64,000 nt of DNA from Toxotes chatareus (Eukaryota > Chordata > Actinopteri > Toxotidae): contig CM028899.1 in assembly GCA_016801885.1 (NCBI GenBank), positions 21,256,501-21,320,500 of the forward strand, written 5' to 3'. Below, piece after piece: positions 32,903 through 47,075 of the stretch. The notes below the pieces were generated by a model that had not been told where the DNA came from, searched no databases, and saw only the letters and a list, made by a program, of their open reading frames with translations. The translations under genes and the position numbers were made by a program. How positions within the stretch are numbered: position 1 is the first letter of the stretch; every line of letters starts with the position of its first letter.

Positions 32903-35900
32903 TGTCCTTAGTTCCTTGCTGGCCTGCCTTCCTAGACTGCTCCCCTGCCCTTTGGGGATGTATCTGTTGTCATTCCCCAGGGAAGATCCTTCAACAAGGA
33001 AGTCCCTGTCCCTCCAGGGAAGCAGGGTTTGCATGCAGGGGGCTATGTTACAATCAGGCTCACATTCCTGCCCCTTTTCAGATGGAGCTGAACCAGTGCT
33101 GTAGGGGACGAGCACTTAGCAAAACCCAGAGAAATCACCACTGACACTGGTGATTCAAACCCAGCAGTTTCTAAAACTTGCATGCAGTCATAAGCTTCCT
33201 TAGACCAAAGTGATTCAAGGTTTTCAAAAAACTAAAAAAAACCCTAAGGACTGAATATGGGCCAGCACTTTCTCTGTGTGTTGGACAACTTGATCCTGGT
33301 AGGGGACACAGTTTAAGAAGTCAGACTGAAAATGAGCCAGAGGCGCTGCCAAAATTATAGCTGGTACCCATATGCTATCATTGACCAAACCAATGGACCT
33401 AACACATCTCCCTCCCAGCTGGGCTGTGAAAGTTGGGAGGTGCAAGTAACAGCAGGCCCCTGAACCCTATCCACCTGAAGTGAGACCTTCTCTGGATTTG
33501 GGATGGATCTCTGACCATGTGTCAGACCAGTATGTCCCAACACTGCAGTTCTGGGACAGTCAGGCCCAAAGGTGTAGCTTGTATTCTGCGGTTAACCGGC
33601 TGAAAGCACAATTGACTGGTTTTTGTCACTGTAATTTGTCATGACAGAGCATAATCAATCGGAGCTTTGGAATCCTAATCCTCCTGGGGAGGAAATGCCC
33701 CCACCTCTGCTGGTTCCTCATCTCTCTCTCTCTCTCTCTACCACAGTCAGGCACGATGCTGTGACCCCAGCCAGTCACCTGAAGTGTCTCCTTCCTTGGC
33801 AGGTCACATGCTGCATAAACGTTTTCAACCAGTAGTCTAAGGAGAATGATGTTTCATTTGGAGTGTGAGTCTGATTAAAAGTCTTCAAATTGTTCTTGTA
33901 CCATACAGAGGTCATGGGGGGGTGGTAGAGGTGGATGGTAGACCAGGGTTCATACCCTCTATTCCACCTGTGGTTAGGTTAAGACTGAAAAAAACCTTTG
34001 TTGGTTTAGGTTAGAGAAAGATTGCCACCATGGTTTAAAGAAACAAACACTGTTAGTGAGAGATGGAACATGAACCACAATGTTTTGTGTCTAACAGGCA
34101 CTTTGTTCGTACAACCATTCACCCCTGAGCTTCCACGGCGGTACTTCTTCCACCTATTCTACTTAGAAACTACAGTTATGTGCACTACAGCCATGAGACT
34201 GTCAGGATAATGTAGATGTAGGTTGTTTTCAGGTCACTGCCACTGGTTCAGACTCTTTCATTTTATAGTTTGCTGTACCTCCAAAATCTGTTTGTGCTCC
34301 AGGCAATGAGTTCAGAGTAATTTTTAACTATTATATATTATTACTACAATATGATCATTTTGCATTGGCTGCAGTATTTCTTATGAAAATAACTGTTGGT
34401 GGAATCTAGTGCACAGCTTATCTGGTGCTTTTAGACCCACAGTGCTCTGTTTTCTCATGTAAGTGGAAAAACGAGATACTAATTGAACCTATTAGAGTGA
34501 TGGCATTAGGTAATGACTTGTACGATTACAAAATAAATGGAGCTTAACAAAAATCGACTTCACTCACATTTATTCCTCTACTCTTCTGTTCACCACTGAG
34601 CTACGCTTCACCTTATCCCCACTTTCAATTTCAATTCTACGGCCAGAGTGAATCATCCAATCGCTGCTATTTAGCTCTCCAACCCTCAGAGCCATCAACA
34701 TCTGCCACCAGCAGCATCAGGACTGTTTGGAAAGTCCTTGTGGTGATGGCTGATGGGAGACTGTTGCCCTGTGATGAAGGGCTCCTTCACCTGGAACGGG
34801 GGTCGATGGAGCTTTAAAATGATGAACTACTCTCTCCTGATTAAAATGGATTTACCTTTACATGGCCTCAACAAGTGCTCCCTAAAAAATACAACAACAT
34901 CAAACTGTTTTCTATAGATTTTCTGTAGCAAATCACATTGTCATCAGTTGTGTTTTGATTAGGACATTGCAATAGAGGGTGACTGCACTGAATTTCAGTA
35001 TTGAATTTTTTTTTTTAAACGCTTGCTACTCAAAGCACTACAATAATAGAATAGTTTCAGTGTATGTCACATAACAGTAACTGTCCCTGGTTTTATAGGA
35101 AAAAAATGCCTGTGAAGTACCACAGGTGTCCATCACAAACCCTGGTCTTTGATGTCAAAGTTTTGTGCACTGTAAAAACATGACTGTCTTGCCAATGAAT
35201 GCACTCACTCCAGGAGAATCCTCCAAAACATATTTTGTGAATCCAGTTGTATTTACTGTAAATTTATTTTTGAAGGAATCAGTATCATTAAGTGGGTCCC
35301 ATTTTTTTTCCACTCTGGAGCACGATGTGGACGATCATAACAGACAGGAACAGAGATTTCCATTAGCCGCTGCCTGGCTGCACTCTGCACTGAGGGCTGG
35401 ATCTGATTCCAGCTGTAACATCTTGCCCCTAGGAGGCAACTTTAACTGGAGTCATGGCAATTAAAGCTGCTCATCTTCAACTCAGCTGCCAACAACCGCT
35501 CTTCTCTCCTCCCACACTTCCTGCACTCCTTTGCATGCGACTGTGACCCCTATTTATTTGTTGTCATTATACCAAGTTATATATACAGTGTATTGTGTTA
35601 GCTTCTGTTCTGGATACAGTTATGATATTTGTTTTGTGGTCTGTGTAGTTTTTGCATACATCATTTTTAAAACTGTGTTGTGTGCAGTTTCTGCTGTGAC
35701 TTCAGCTGAGCCATAGACATCAGCAAAATGGACACACCTGTGTGGAGGCAATTAATGGGGACAGGATGTGATTGCTGGCCAGGAACACAAGAGGAAGAAC
35801 GATGGAGCAAGGCAAGGGAGACGGAGGGAGCAAAACAGGTGGATGTAGCCTCAGACCCAAAGCTGTCAAGGCATAATAAGGAACCAAGGCCACAAGAGCA

Positions 35901-36770
35901 TTTAGGAGCTAAACATCCAGATATTTCCCCCAGGAGCTGGCAGGGACCAAAAACAGAGCTAAAAGAAGAATGATGATACAACAAATGTGCAGAAAAAAAT
36001 AAACAAAACATGCAGCTATAACCTCAAGGTTGGAAACCTTTTTAGTTTAGCTTAGCACAAGGACTGGGGAAATTATTTAACATCAATCAACACATATTGA
36101 TGTCTACAAATAAAATATTCAATTCAGACTATATAAAAACATTGGCAAAAAATACTTAATACTTAAAAATAACAAATAAAAGATAACTATAAATAAATAA
36201 ATGTAGCCAATATGTAAATTAAAATAGCTCATTTGATGGAGCTGTGTGAAATGATCCAATCAGCTCCATCAGTTTTATACAGCATAGAATAATGTAGCAT
36301 CTTCCACACATTGCACAGACACACAGCAGTGATGCTGAAAACTGTGTCTGGCTGTGATCTGATCTTCTCTTCCACTGTCCAACTGCTCTTTCATCTACGC
36401 CCCTGTTATGTTCCCTACAGGCAAGGGAAAAATAAATATATCAGTAATGTCACCCCGTCTTTAGAGTTGCACCACAGCAATGTGAGCACATCTCTCAAAT
36501 ACTGCAACCCCCCCCACTGTTATTTGAAATAAATCAAAAATAATTAGATACCTGTAAGATATAAATTCTCCCTTCAAGCTTCATCTTGTGCCATCAGCAA
36601 CCCAGAGAATAAAAACAGTCATCAGCCTGAGGGCAAAGTGACCCTGCAACACAGCAGGAGGGAAAAAAAAAAAAAACTCTCTGAGTCAACAAAACATGTT
36701 CACCCTCCTCCTCGCTGAGTCAACACCACGGGGCTGACAGGATCTGGGTGTTTTTATATGTGTAGTTACA

Positions 36771-36793
36771 AAAAAAAAAAAAAAAAAAAAAAA
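36771..36793 (+). repeat. Poly(A) run
   Basis: Twenty-three A; a second run of about 14 lies at 36663-36676. No retroposed gene body was recognised next to them. Confidence 0.85.
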
Positions 36794-37330
36794 GAACACT
36801 GTCACCCGGTGGTGCTTCCTACCACTTTGCCCTCAATAACTGTGCATTGCTCAGCATTGTAAAGCCATACACTTTACTCTGAGCTAAGCTGCTCATTCGT
36901 ACCAGTTCACGGACATACTCAGTAGCCTCAACACTACCTGTACATGACAAACTCAAACCTGCTACTCAAGGGATGAAGCCAATGCTGAAAGAAATAAGTC
37001 TCACGTACTATTAATTTGCCTTTCCTCATTGGTTTCCTGAATTATGGTCACAAGTCGCAAGTTTACGAGCGAGTGAATGTCAGGCTCTCGACGATGGATC
37101 AGTGACTCTACGGAAAAAGTTTGAAGTTAATAACTTTTGTGGTATTTCTGTGTCGGGTAATTGAAAATTGCAAGTCAGCACTGTCTGAGAAAATGCACTC
37201 ATCAGCCTCCGCGCAGTCATCCGCTACCTCGGTCTCCAGGGTTTAAGCTGGGAAGTGAGCCAGGACCCTCCTTTTCAGGCAGTTTTGGCCTGGTTGCACC
37301 CCAATAACCACAATAATTGAATCAAATTGT

Positions 37331-38557
37331 TCTTCAGAATCAGAATCAGAATCAGAAAACTTTATTGCCAGGTATGTTACACATACAAGGAATTTGATGT
37401 GGTGTTGTTGGTGCAAGTTTGAACAAGAAAAGAAAGGTTTAATACTAAAATAAGAGAAAGAGGAAAGTACTAAGAGGAAGAAAGTCTGTACAAATAATAA
37501 TAATATAATGTGCAATGTTGCAAGGTGGATGTAGTGCAGAGGTAATAATGCCTTATAGGAGCGTTAATATAACGCATACAGTACAGAGCTGAATTATGTT
37601 AATGTAACAGTCTGTATTGGGGATATGAGGGTCTGTGCTGTTTGTGGGGGAAGGGGGTGGGGAGCTGTGTTGATGAGGGTGGCGGCAGAGGGAAAGAAAC
37701 TGTTCCTGTGACGTGAGGTTTTGGTCTTGATGGACCGCAGCCTCCTGCCGGAGGGAAGTGTCTCAAAGAGTTTGTGACCAGGGTGGGAGGGATCAGCTGC
37801 AATCTTACCTGCACGCCTCAGGGTCCTGGAGGCGTACAGGTCCTGAAGAGATGGCAGATTGCAGCCAATCACCTTCTCAGCAGAGTGGATGATACGCTGC
37901 AGCCTTCCTTTGTCCTTGGCAGTGGCAGCAGCGTACCAGATGGTGATGGAGGAGGTGAGGATGGACTCGATGATGGAGGTGTAGAAGTGCACCATCATTG
38001 ACCTCGGCAGGTTGAACTTCTTCAGCTGCCGGAGGAATACATCCTCTGGTGGGCTTTTTGGTGAGGGAGCTGATGTTCAGCTCCCATTTGAGGTCCTGGG
38101 TGATGAGGGTTCCCAGGAAGGTGAAGGACTCCACCCTGTTGACTGAGGAGTCACTCAGGAGGATGGGGGCAGGAGGGGCTGGGTTCTTCCTAAAATCTAC
38201 CACCATCTCCACTGTCTTCGCTGTGTTCAGCTCCAGGTTGTTTTTGGAGCACCAGGACACCAGTTGGTCAATCTTCCACCTGTATGCAGACTCATCCCCG
38301 TCAGAGATGAGACCAATGAGGGTGGTGTCGTCTGCAAACTTCAGCAGTTTGACAGACTGGTGGCTGGAGGTACAGCTGTTGGTGTACAGGGAGAAGAGTA
38401 AAGGAGAAAGAACGCAGCCTTGAGGGGAACCGGTGTTGATGGTCCGGGAATCAGAAATGTGCTTTCCCAGCTTCACATGCTGCCTCCTATCTGACAAGAA
38501 GTCTGTGATCCACCTGCAGGTGGAGTCAGGCACGTTCAGCTCTTGAAGACAATTCAA
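37331..38557 (-). mobile_element. 5'-truncated L2/CR1-type LINE: reverse transcriptase C-terminus and 3' tail
   Basis: The minus strand at 38557 reads NCLQELNVPDSTCRWITDFL, then TGSPQGCVLSPLLFSLYTNS and FADDTTLIGLISDGDE with the catalytic FADD box, then NNLELNTAKTVEMVVDFRKN and SFTFLGTLIT. The frame shifts near 38040. The second frame (37998-37594) reads VHFYTSIIESILTSSITIWY, then AATAKDKGRLQRIIHSAEKV and TLRRAGKIAADPSHPG. The 3' end has a short tandem TTCTGA repeat at about 37336-37358 with ACTTTATTGCC just inside, as in fish L2-like LINEs. Endonuclease and RT N-terminus are missing. It looks younger than the other LINE scraps, with few breaks. Confidence 0.85.
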
Positions 38558-39509
38558 ATGTTATTGAAGCAAATGGATCAAATTCCGGGGATTTTACAAG
38601 CTAAAAACTGTTTTACAGTTGTAGATTTCTAAAGATTGTGTATAGGAAAAAGTGCATCACATTTACAATTTCAATGCATTTCACATTTTTAAAAATGATT
38701 CACTTGATGCAAGAATTAATGGATTGCAAGTTTGTGATTTATAATCATAAACTTGCAGGAAATGGCAGCTGGGTTTTCAGTAATTACTACACAACTTTCA
38801 GATCCAGCCTGTGGAGGTGGACAAAAATGTTTTTTTTTCTTCTTTTTTTTTTGTTCCCAAAACTGTCTCAACCAATTTCAGACTAGTAATTTGAAAAACT
38901 TCCACTTTTTATGTGGGATAATTTCATCTATGAGGATGTCAGAGGAGACAATTACTGACTGTGATCAACTCAAAAATGAAAAACCAAATTCTGCTTTCAC
39001 TGTCAGTGAACGTGTTCAGTTTGATCCTGCCTCCACAGTGTAATGATGCTGTGGCTGCAGAGCAAAAAAAACAACAACACATGAATCAGCCGCCAGACTG
39101 TGAAAATTGAGCTGTAGAAATTGTAAAATACTGTCAAAAGCTTGAATTTTCTTCCACAGGGTTTGAAACGGCGGCTGTAGCAGCACTGCCCCTGTTTAAA
39201 GAGGGAAGCTGCCAGTTTGATCTCTGAGAACAAAATGAGAGGAGGCTCCTCTTACTTTCTCTTATTATTTGCATCATGTCAAACATCTTTTTTTGTCACT
39301 GTGCTTCCTTTTGCCGCTGTGTTTCCTGAACTGATGCTTTGTTTTCTGAATTGTTTTGTTGTGTGTCCTGTAATGATGTGTTATTTGAAAAACACTGCAT
39401 TTTCTGATTTGTTGAATTGTTTTATCACATGTTAGTTTGGCTGTTTTGCACCCCAGGCCCACTCTAAGGATTTAAAATGATTTTTTCTTTGAAAACAAAT
39501 AAAAGTCAT

Positions 39510-39510
<1 letters not shown>

Positions 39511-39557
<47 letters not shown>

Positions 39558-39559
39558 AG
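39511..39559 (+). repeat. (CT)n(CA)n compound microsatellite
   Basis: About 11 CT units followed directly by about 13 CA units. Confidence 0.9.
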
Positions 39560-41198
39560 ATGAAGATGGATTTAGAGCATTTTCATGAAGACATTTAGAA
39601 TCTTTTTAATAAATAATAAAGCTAATCTTAGCATTCTATCTGGCATTCTGAAGATTTCAACAGAAATCGCACTCTTCCTGGTCCCGATCCATGTGGCGCC
39701 CCGACGAAAAGTATGGCAAGCCTTTCTTTTAGTGAAATGCCTCATAAAGAATGCATGACACATATATGTCAGTGGAAGTGCTCTCTTAGGTGCCCTTTCC
39801 TATTTTAAAGCATGAAGGAGAAATGTCCCATCTATCCCATCTTCTGCCAAAAGCTCTGCAACATTCAGACCCAGCACTGTGCAGGGAAGAGATTACACAG
39901 AAATGGGTGGGTGGGTGGATGCGTGGATGGGTGGGGGTGTCACATGCAGTGGCTGAGAAATATCATATTTTTCAGCTGCTGTTACAGGACACTGCAAACA
40001 TCCAACACAGACTGAATATAAAATGGCTCTTTGATTTTTGAGATAAATCCAGCTGGGACTACTCCATTACCAAGCAATCACCAATACCCTGTTACAATCA
40101 CACTGGTGCTGCTTTATGGGGTACTAATGTTGTTTGGGATGAGTGTTGTGGAAACAAAGATACAGACGAACAGGAACGTTACTTGTGTGAGAATAATAAA
40201 ACCTCCTCAATCGTCCTTATTAGAGGGCTATTAAAACCATATCACTCACACTGCACCAGGCAGCTGTTGTGTCTTGGAACTTGTGACTTATGGGCTCTAG
40301 GACAATTAGAATACTCTAAAAATATAAAAGCATAAAATATGCTCTTAACAATCTTGCATAAAACCTATTTGACACAACTGTGTCTTCGAGATCGATTCCA
40401 AACGTATCTGATGACCTATGAGATCCATCTTGCTTGGCTCAGCAGAGGTCATGTACAAGAAGACTTTACCATGTGGCACAGACTACTGACACATGTCATA
40501 CGTCATACAGCAGGCACGCATGCAGGCTGACTGGAAATGTGCACTGTGACCTCTTTACTTAACTATTATCCAATTGAAAATGAATTTAAATAAAGTCCCA
40601 TGCATCTGAAAAGTGGTTGTCCACAACATTAGTTGATTACCAACAAATAACTGAGACTGCAGACTCCTCATCTACTGTTCACAGAGTTCACAGTGCACTG
40701 AGACTGAAGCCTGTGAGCTCTGCCTCCTTTAGACCCCTCAGGCTGTGATGCTCCAATCAATGCTGAGACTTCAGTTAGTTGTTATTTGTCCCCTCAAGAA
40801 AAAGATGTAGTCTGTTCGTGTCCTTGTGAGTGTGCAGGTTACTGAGGACATTGCTTCATTGTCCCCATATTTATTTTCATCAGAATAAAGTGGCTCCACA
40901 GATGCTCTTTGATTTGTTTTTCGGCTGAAGGAACAGCTGATATATAGCTAAACTGATCAATTAATACTTCGTCCAAGCAGCCGCACAAATGGCATATCAA
41001 TCCCCACTCCTCCACTTTCACAGGCAGTTGGAACATGACTTATTAATGCAACAAGGCATATGGGTTCATTATTTATAGAACACAGTGTGCAGCACGGGGC
41101 CCATCACTCCTCATGTAACGAAAGGTGAAGCACTTGGGTTTGGGCATTATATATGACCTTTATGAATGATGTCACAGTGAATCAGGGGAGTTGGTGGT

Positions 41199-41212
41199 GG
41201 GGGGGGGGGGGG
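41199..41212 (+). repeat. Poly(G) run, 14 bases
   Basis: Preceded by GGTGGT; a G run of this length is uncommon in such AT-rich DNA. Confidence 0.85.
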
Positions 41213-43582
41213 CTGACGTGCCCACTGAACAAAACCCAGTGCAGGTTTTAAAGACACTGATATCAGCAGGAATTCTCCCCAGTAAGAGCCGAATGCTGGC
41301 AGAGGACACCTGTAATGCACTTTCTGTCTCCCATTTTGTCCACTGAAAGGCTGACAGTTTAACTGGTCTCCTCTTGCAGTCCAGTCCTTGCCTTTTTCTG
41401 TGAAGACTTTATTGATTCATGAGAGGAAAAATTTTCAGTTGGCACAGCAGGACAGAGTTCAGGTCAGAGAGGACACGGATCAATACGGATCTGTGCAGGA
41501 GGCGGTTAACAACAGGTGAAGAAAAGAAAACAGAGAGGGCAGAGCCATAGTGATGTACATAAGGATGTGAATATAACGTAATATGGGGGATAATACCCTG
41601 CTTAGAAACACTGTCTATTTCCCCACTTTATGTTTGAACATCATTTGAATATGTACTGTATGACTGGGCATGAACCAACCAAAGTCTGGGGGACAATGTG
41701 TTGGTTGTTCATTATTTAAAGGGAAATATTTGAGTTTAAATCATTTAAAAATAAACCAAGACTGTCTACAGAATGTTGATAATAATAATAATAATGAAGT
41801 AGTAACTGTGAGTAGGCTGTAAACCTGGATCAAAGGGTAAAAAGTCAAAGAGATGAATCCAGGGTGCTTTTTCAAAAACTGCTGCCAGATGGAGCTGCAT
41901 CAACCCTGCCACCATTTTTTATTTTTTTTATTTTTCTGAAAATGCCAAATGGGAACAACACAGAACTTACAGACAACAACATGACAAAGAAAGAAAGTTC
42001 CCAAAGAAAACAATGTGCGGCAATTGACTGTCAACAACTTTTCACCATTCCCCCAAAGACCCTGACAGGTATTTGTTCACAAAAGTGTGAGAATTATTAA
42101 AGTCTTTTCAAGTGGGAGCTGTGCTGGTGCTACAGCTTGTACACCTGCAAACATAAAGGGGCTTAGCCCAGTAGTAGTCTTTTAGAAACTGAAGATTCTG
42201 GCCATGCAAATAAATATTAATTATATTTATCTAATCTACGTATCCTCGTCTCTCAGTGTGGCGATCGTCTCTGCACCTCACCTGCTTCATCACCTCTCCA
42301 GCTCTGCAGTACTGAAACCCTGATTCTTCAGTCACTCATCTGCAGATTGTCTTCCTGTGTGGGACTACATCAGGGCCTCCTAGTGTTTTTGCTTCCCCAT
42401 ATTTTTTTTTTTCCATTTTTTACCCAACACATTTCTCTTCAGAATCATACCCCTTCTCCTGCCACCTTCACCGGCATTTCTCTCAGTCATGTCCCTGCCT
42501 GCACCAGTTCATCTTGCTCCATATCCTGCTTCTAAACAGTCGTTGTTCATAACAGCTTAGGGCAGGAGGACAGACTGAGCATTGCTAACGTTAATAAATA
42601 CAAAGCTCACCACTGAAACTGTCATGGATCAACCTGCTTGGGAGAAATCTAATGATATTTGGATTGATTTGCAGTGGACTGAAAGATTGAGTTTAACTCA
42701 CGTTAGCTTCACAGAAACTCGAACTAAAAATGAAAGGGTCTCAGTAAAACAAAGTCCACGTTCATTATTTAAATGTCCTCCTGTGAAATCAGCCTTGGTC
42801 TTGGTCTCAGTGTGGCTGCCCAGATGTCAGGGGAGGTAAAGAGGCCTCAGCGGGTCAGGCACACTGTGTTCTGGGGGGTTTTTTTGCGCTGCAAGAGGGG
42901 CCTCAGCTGTGCTTTCCTGCCTTACTCTTTTCAGTGCATGATTATGTAGTCCCTGTTGGTTTGTCTCCTCAGTGCTGCTTTCACCCCTGATGTGTCAGAC
43001 TCCTCTCACTGATGTCACTGCATGCGCCTCCACTCAAAGTGTCAAGATCATACAAGGACACGTCACTTTAAATACTGTCGGAACTTTCCGTACAAACATC
43101 CTGAAAGTGCGACTGTTCGTAAAAAACAAAAAAAAAAGTCAGAAATATATCTGCAGGTGTTCTTGGACGTCCAGGCTGTGAGAAGAAAACAGTTTTTCCA
43201 ATTTTGCTTTTTGTCCTGGCAGCAATTCAGCTCGAAATAAACGTTTTTTTTCTGCTGGTAGCTGCTTTAAGGAACCAGCATTGCTGAAAGGAACCAGCAT
43301 AGTGGCAAATACAATCGGCCTCAGATTAGAAAATCAATGCCAGTTTCATACAGATGCTGGTCTTGCTTTGACCACTCTCTTATTTTGACATGTACCCTGT
43401 TTACTGAAGACGTGGGAGGGGAATCATCAAGTGATTTAACTGTTTTGGAATTCACCAGTTTTCTCGTGATTTAAATTTTTAAAAATGTGTGAACAAATTT
43501 CATGGCTGATCCTGATCTGGTGTGTGAGTCATGTGAAGATGACAGGGAAAAACACACTTGTCTGACCTGAAATCACAGCATC

Positions 43583-43608
43583 TTTTTTTTTTTTTTTTTT
43601 TTTTTTTT
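43583..43608 (+). repeat. Poly(T) run, 26 bases
   Basis: Homopolymer only. Confidence 0.9.
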
Positions 43609-43872
43609 CCTATTGTGACACAAAAATGTTTGTACCAAACTTTCATTTGACCTCAGCCAAGGTGCTTTTCTTATCTAAACCACAGTTGTGTGACTTCAAA
43701 TTTGGGTTAAAAAGATTTTGGGTCTGTAAAGTGGATGCTCACAAATAATTCCACAGTTTGTAGCTGTTAATCAGCTTAACTTTTCTAAACCTCCAAAACA
43801 ATGAGAAGCTGAGAAATTCAGGACTTTGAGTTTGTGCATGTGTGGAAAGGCTTTTGTATTTGTTAAAAAAAT

Positions 43873-43921
43873 AAGAAGAAGAAGAAGGAGAAGAAGAAGA
43901 TGAAGAAGAAGAGAGAGAGAG
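43873..43921 (+). repeat. (GAA)n/(GA)n purine tract
   Basis: An all-purine strand apart from one T; about 13 GAA-like units and then GA units. Confidence 0.85.
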
Positions 43922-44589
43922 ACTGAGAATGAAAACTGAACACATGATGTCAGTGGGGCTTACACACACAGTCAGTGAACATGTGTGTACAGATACAAAT
44001 CAGACTTTAAAACACAGCGCTCAAAGTTCCCACACTGTGTGAGACATTGCATCATTGCACCTGAATCTGACTGGACAATGATGATCCAATCACAAAGCAC
44101 AGAGTCCAATCAGAGGACAGGTGGCTCTGTTACCTTCATCTCAGCATCAGGTCCTGTGGAGAAGGAGCCAAAGGACCCACCAGAGTGAACAAATACACAT
44201 TGAGTCCACATGATGTTCAGCACGAAGCTTCACTGTGTGATAGTGAAGCTGAGTGAAAGGAGACACCGCAGGCTATCAGAGCACTGTGTTAGCCTGTTGA
44301 TGGGCAGGGATACACTCAAATATAATGAGTATGAAAGCATGTCGTTCTCCTGTTGAATAGTAGTAGCAGTCTCACAGTGTGAGGTGAACAGAATTGTGCG
44401 TACACGGTGATGATTGTCTGTCCTGTAGTAAACCCGGTGTGTCAGATGTGCTGGATTACTTCTTGTCAAGTTCACAGCAGCTCAGTTTCCATGGAAACAG
44501 ACCAGACAGCCTCAGCGACCACGAATAGGCATGCTAGTGTGCTGAGCGTCAGGTCAGAGCCCGCACACATGCACCGTAAGAGGAGCTCT

Positions 44590-44636
44590 AATGACTCACG
44601 GCAGCGGTGGAGATGAATCATGAGCGAGGTGACGCA
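44590..44636 (+). other. Possible isolated first exon (weak)
   Basis: ATGAGCGAGGTGACGCAAG followed by gtgaga gives MSEVTQ and a good donor. It sits in a short stretch richer in CpG than its surroundings (about 44500-44720). No downstream exon that would continue it was found, so it may be chance. Confidence 0.12.
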
Positions 44637-46554
44637 AGGTGAGAAAATATTTGCCGGGATGCTGGGAGTAAGGCACGGTCAAAGCTGTAACTGTGAGTCC
44701 GCTGAGGATCCCACCACGTAGCTAAACTATGGGCTGAGTGTCACTGTATGAGGCTCTGTAAATTCAGGAGGAGCTGCAGCTTTTATCACCACCTTTCACA
44801 CTGTCACACTGGTTTCACGTTATCATTTGATACATTATTATATAGAAACCAGTCACAGCTGCTTTAAGGACTAGTTTGGCCGACCTCCTTCACATGTAGC
44901 ACCAGAGCTAATGGCATCAGAGGGGCAGTCAGGAACGAGGGTGGTGTGCTTCCATTATCCTTTCCATTAACGTGACTAATGTGATGGTTCAGATCTGGAG
45001 CTCACTGACTGATGGTTTGGACTTAATAATTCTGACTTTTTACAATGCCAATCACGATCTTAATCTTAATCTTATAATAAAAGGTTTAAGGGGTTTGAAT
45101 GTAATGAACAGACTCTGCTGTTGCTGACGTGCATACAGAGGTGATACAGTGTTAGCATTCAGCCTCAGACCTGCAGTGTAACCGGTGGTAACCAGCATGT
45201 TGATCAGAGTCCCCTCCAGCTGATGTGAGACGTGCTGCGGCACAGAGGGATTCACATGTAACCACCGCACCGGTCGGCAGAAGCTTACCCAGTCGCTAAG
45301 GCTGCTGGTTGCCATAGCGACAGCACCCACACTCTGCCAAGGGGATGTCCAACCTCCAACCACGCTATTACCATACACACGCTCCCACACTATCCAAGGG
45401 GAATCCTAATCGTCGTCAATCACTGACTCAGATGCATGATGGAGGAGGGAGGACGGATCAGGATCTGGGTGGGTGCACATTTGCCTGGGGAGGCAGGACT
45501 AGGTGAGGAGTGATGGGGCTGCTGGTGGTTCTCTGTTCACCGGTTTGTTTACGACACACACACACATCTGATCACATTTTGATGAGCTCGAGGGTAACTG
45601 AGTCAGGCTGGCAGAAAGCTGTAACGTGATAAATGAGTTTAATTATTACAGAAAAGAAATGATCAGAGTCAAAAAAAAAAAAAAAGTAGTTACATCTGAA
45701 TATGCTTAGTAATGTGCATGAAATATATGTATAAAGTTCATCCAATTCCAGTATCCATACTTACTGTCAGTTTTATTTATGCTGTCAGATTATGCTATCA
45801 GATTTTTTATGTAAAAACAATACTTTATGGTCGTATGTTGGATGTAAAACTCTTCTTAACGCTTCATCTCATCTGCTGCAAGTGAGGCTAAAAACCTGTT
45901 AAGAAGACTCCAGCTGATTACACCTGCTGAGGAGCTGGACTTCTTTCACAAACAGGTCAAAGTGGAGCAGCTGTTCCATTAACTTCAACCAATACAGTCC
46001 AGACAGTAGTTATCTGAATAATTACACTTTTTATTTGTTTGTTTTTCAGGCTCCAGCAATAATGGAAACTGCATTAAAGTATCAAGTCTCAGCTTTAATT
46101 AGATTCTGTTTTTGTTATTATAGAAAGAGCAGAGTGTGAGATGCAGATTTATCTTTAGTAATTAGTAACTAATTATTTCAATATGATGAGATTTTAGAGA
46201 TGTTGTGTGTAAATGTAATGTTGTTTGCTAATTTGTATCACTTTGACACCATGAAGCAAATCTAAGTCTAATATCTGCAACGCACGATACTCCACCAAGC
46301 CTGTGTTTACCCTCTGTTTATGCTCTCCTTTCATTTTGTTAAAGGTCATGTTTTATTAGTGAACTGATGGGAAGTGACAGTCTGTGACACTGGGGAACCT
46401 GAGGTTTCATTTTGTGGAACACAGAGCTTTGCACATCCCTGGGTTGGACCAGACAGTAGATGCGGAGTGATATGATTCAAATGAAGTACATTCATGAGTT
46501 TTCCTCATATTACCTCTAAATGAGATGAGACTGAGGGTAGTTTACAGGACATGA

Positions 46555-47075
46555 AAGGGGAAGAGGGGAGTGCAGGCCTTGTGTCTACGTCTGGGGGTTA
46601 TTTACACAACAGTACTCCACACACTGTCTTTTAATTAACCAAAAATCACTGGAAGAGTCCAGGCCCAAGAATCAAAACTCAAATAACCAAAAATGGCACA
46701 GGTACGGGATCAAACACGGGGAAGACACTGACTGAGGTACAGACTTGGGTATCGACACAAGCATGGAAACAGGCAGGGAACACAGACGAACCAACAAGAA
46801 CACAGGGAAACAACAAGACTTAAATACACCAGGCAATGGGCAACAGGTGAAACCAATTAGGGCGGGGCAGACAATCACAAAAGGAGGGAAACAAGACAAA
46901 GACAGGAAGTAGAACAAGACAAGATACACAAGGGCCATGATTTCAAAATAAAACAGGAACATTGAACAAAACTTTACAAACTAAACAAGAATCTGAAAAG
47001 GTCCAAATGTCCACAAAAGAGATCCAAACAAAAGGGTTCAGAAAACAGCCCCCTTAGGGGCTAGTCATGACACAA
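46555..47075. repeat. Dispersed repeat, GGGCGGGGCAGACAATCA family, copy 2
   Basis: It shares ACAGGTGAAACCAATTAGGG, CGGGGCAGACAATCA, GGAAACAAGACAAAGACAGG and AAAATAAAACAGGAAC with copy 1 at 5.9-6.2 kb. It is longer to the left (GGAGTGCAGGCCTTG, GTCCAGGCCCAAGAATCAAA) and ends CCCCCTTAGGGGCTAGTCAT. The GCAGGCCTTG phrase also resembles GTCCAGGCCTTGG in the 387-bp duplication. Confidence 0.65.

Larger units (their letters stand above)
31965..37330. other. Intergenic stretch, no gene recognised
   Basis: It contains simple repeats (32.8, 33.7 and 36.8 kb). The 32.9-33.6 kb part has a higher GC content and could be an old repeat, but I could not place it. Confidence 0.45.
38560..46550. other. Intergenic stretch, no gene recognised
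   Basis: Microsatellites at 39.5, 41.2, 43.6 and 43.9 kb and a weak exon-like site at 44.6 kb. Otherwise I see nothing that can be supported. Confidence 0.45.

Noticed and set aside
32840..33835. Several plus and minus frames in a GC-richer stretch
   Set aside because: No motif of a protease, RT, integrase or host protein could be read. It may be an old repeat but the evidence is too thin to annotate.
35667..36011. 114-codon minus-strand frame
   Set aside because: Composition resembles translated low-complexity DNA; no domain and no neighbouring exon.
37877..38040. C-terminal third of the 226-codon frame at 38557-37877
   Set aside because: It is out of frame: the true LINE reading continues in the frame 37998-37594 after a frameshift near 38040.
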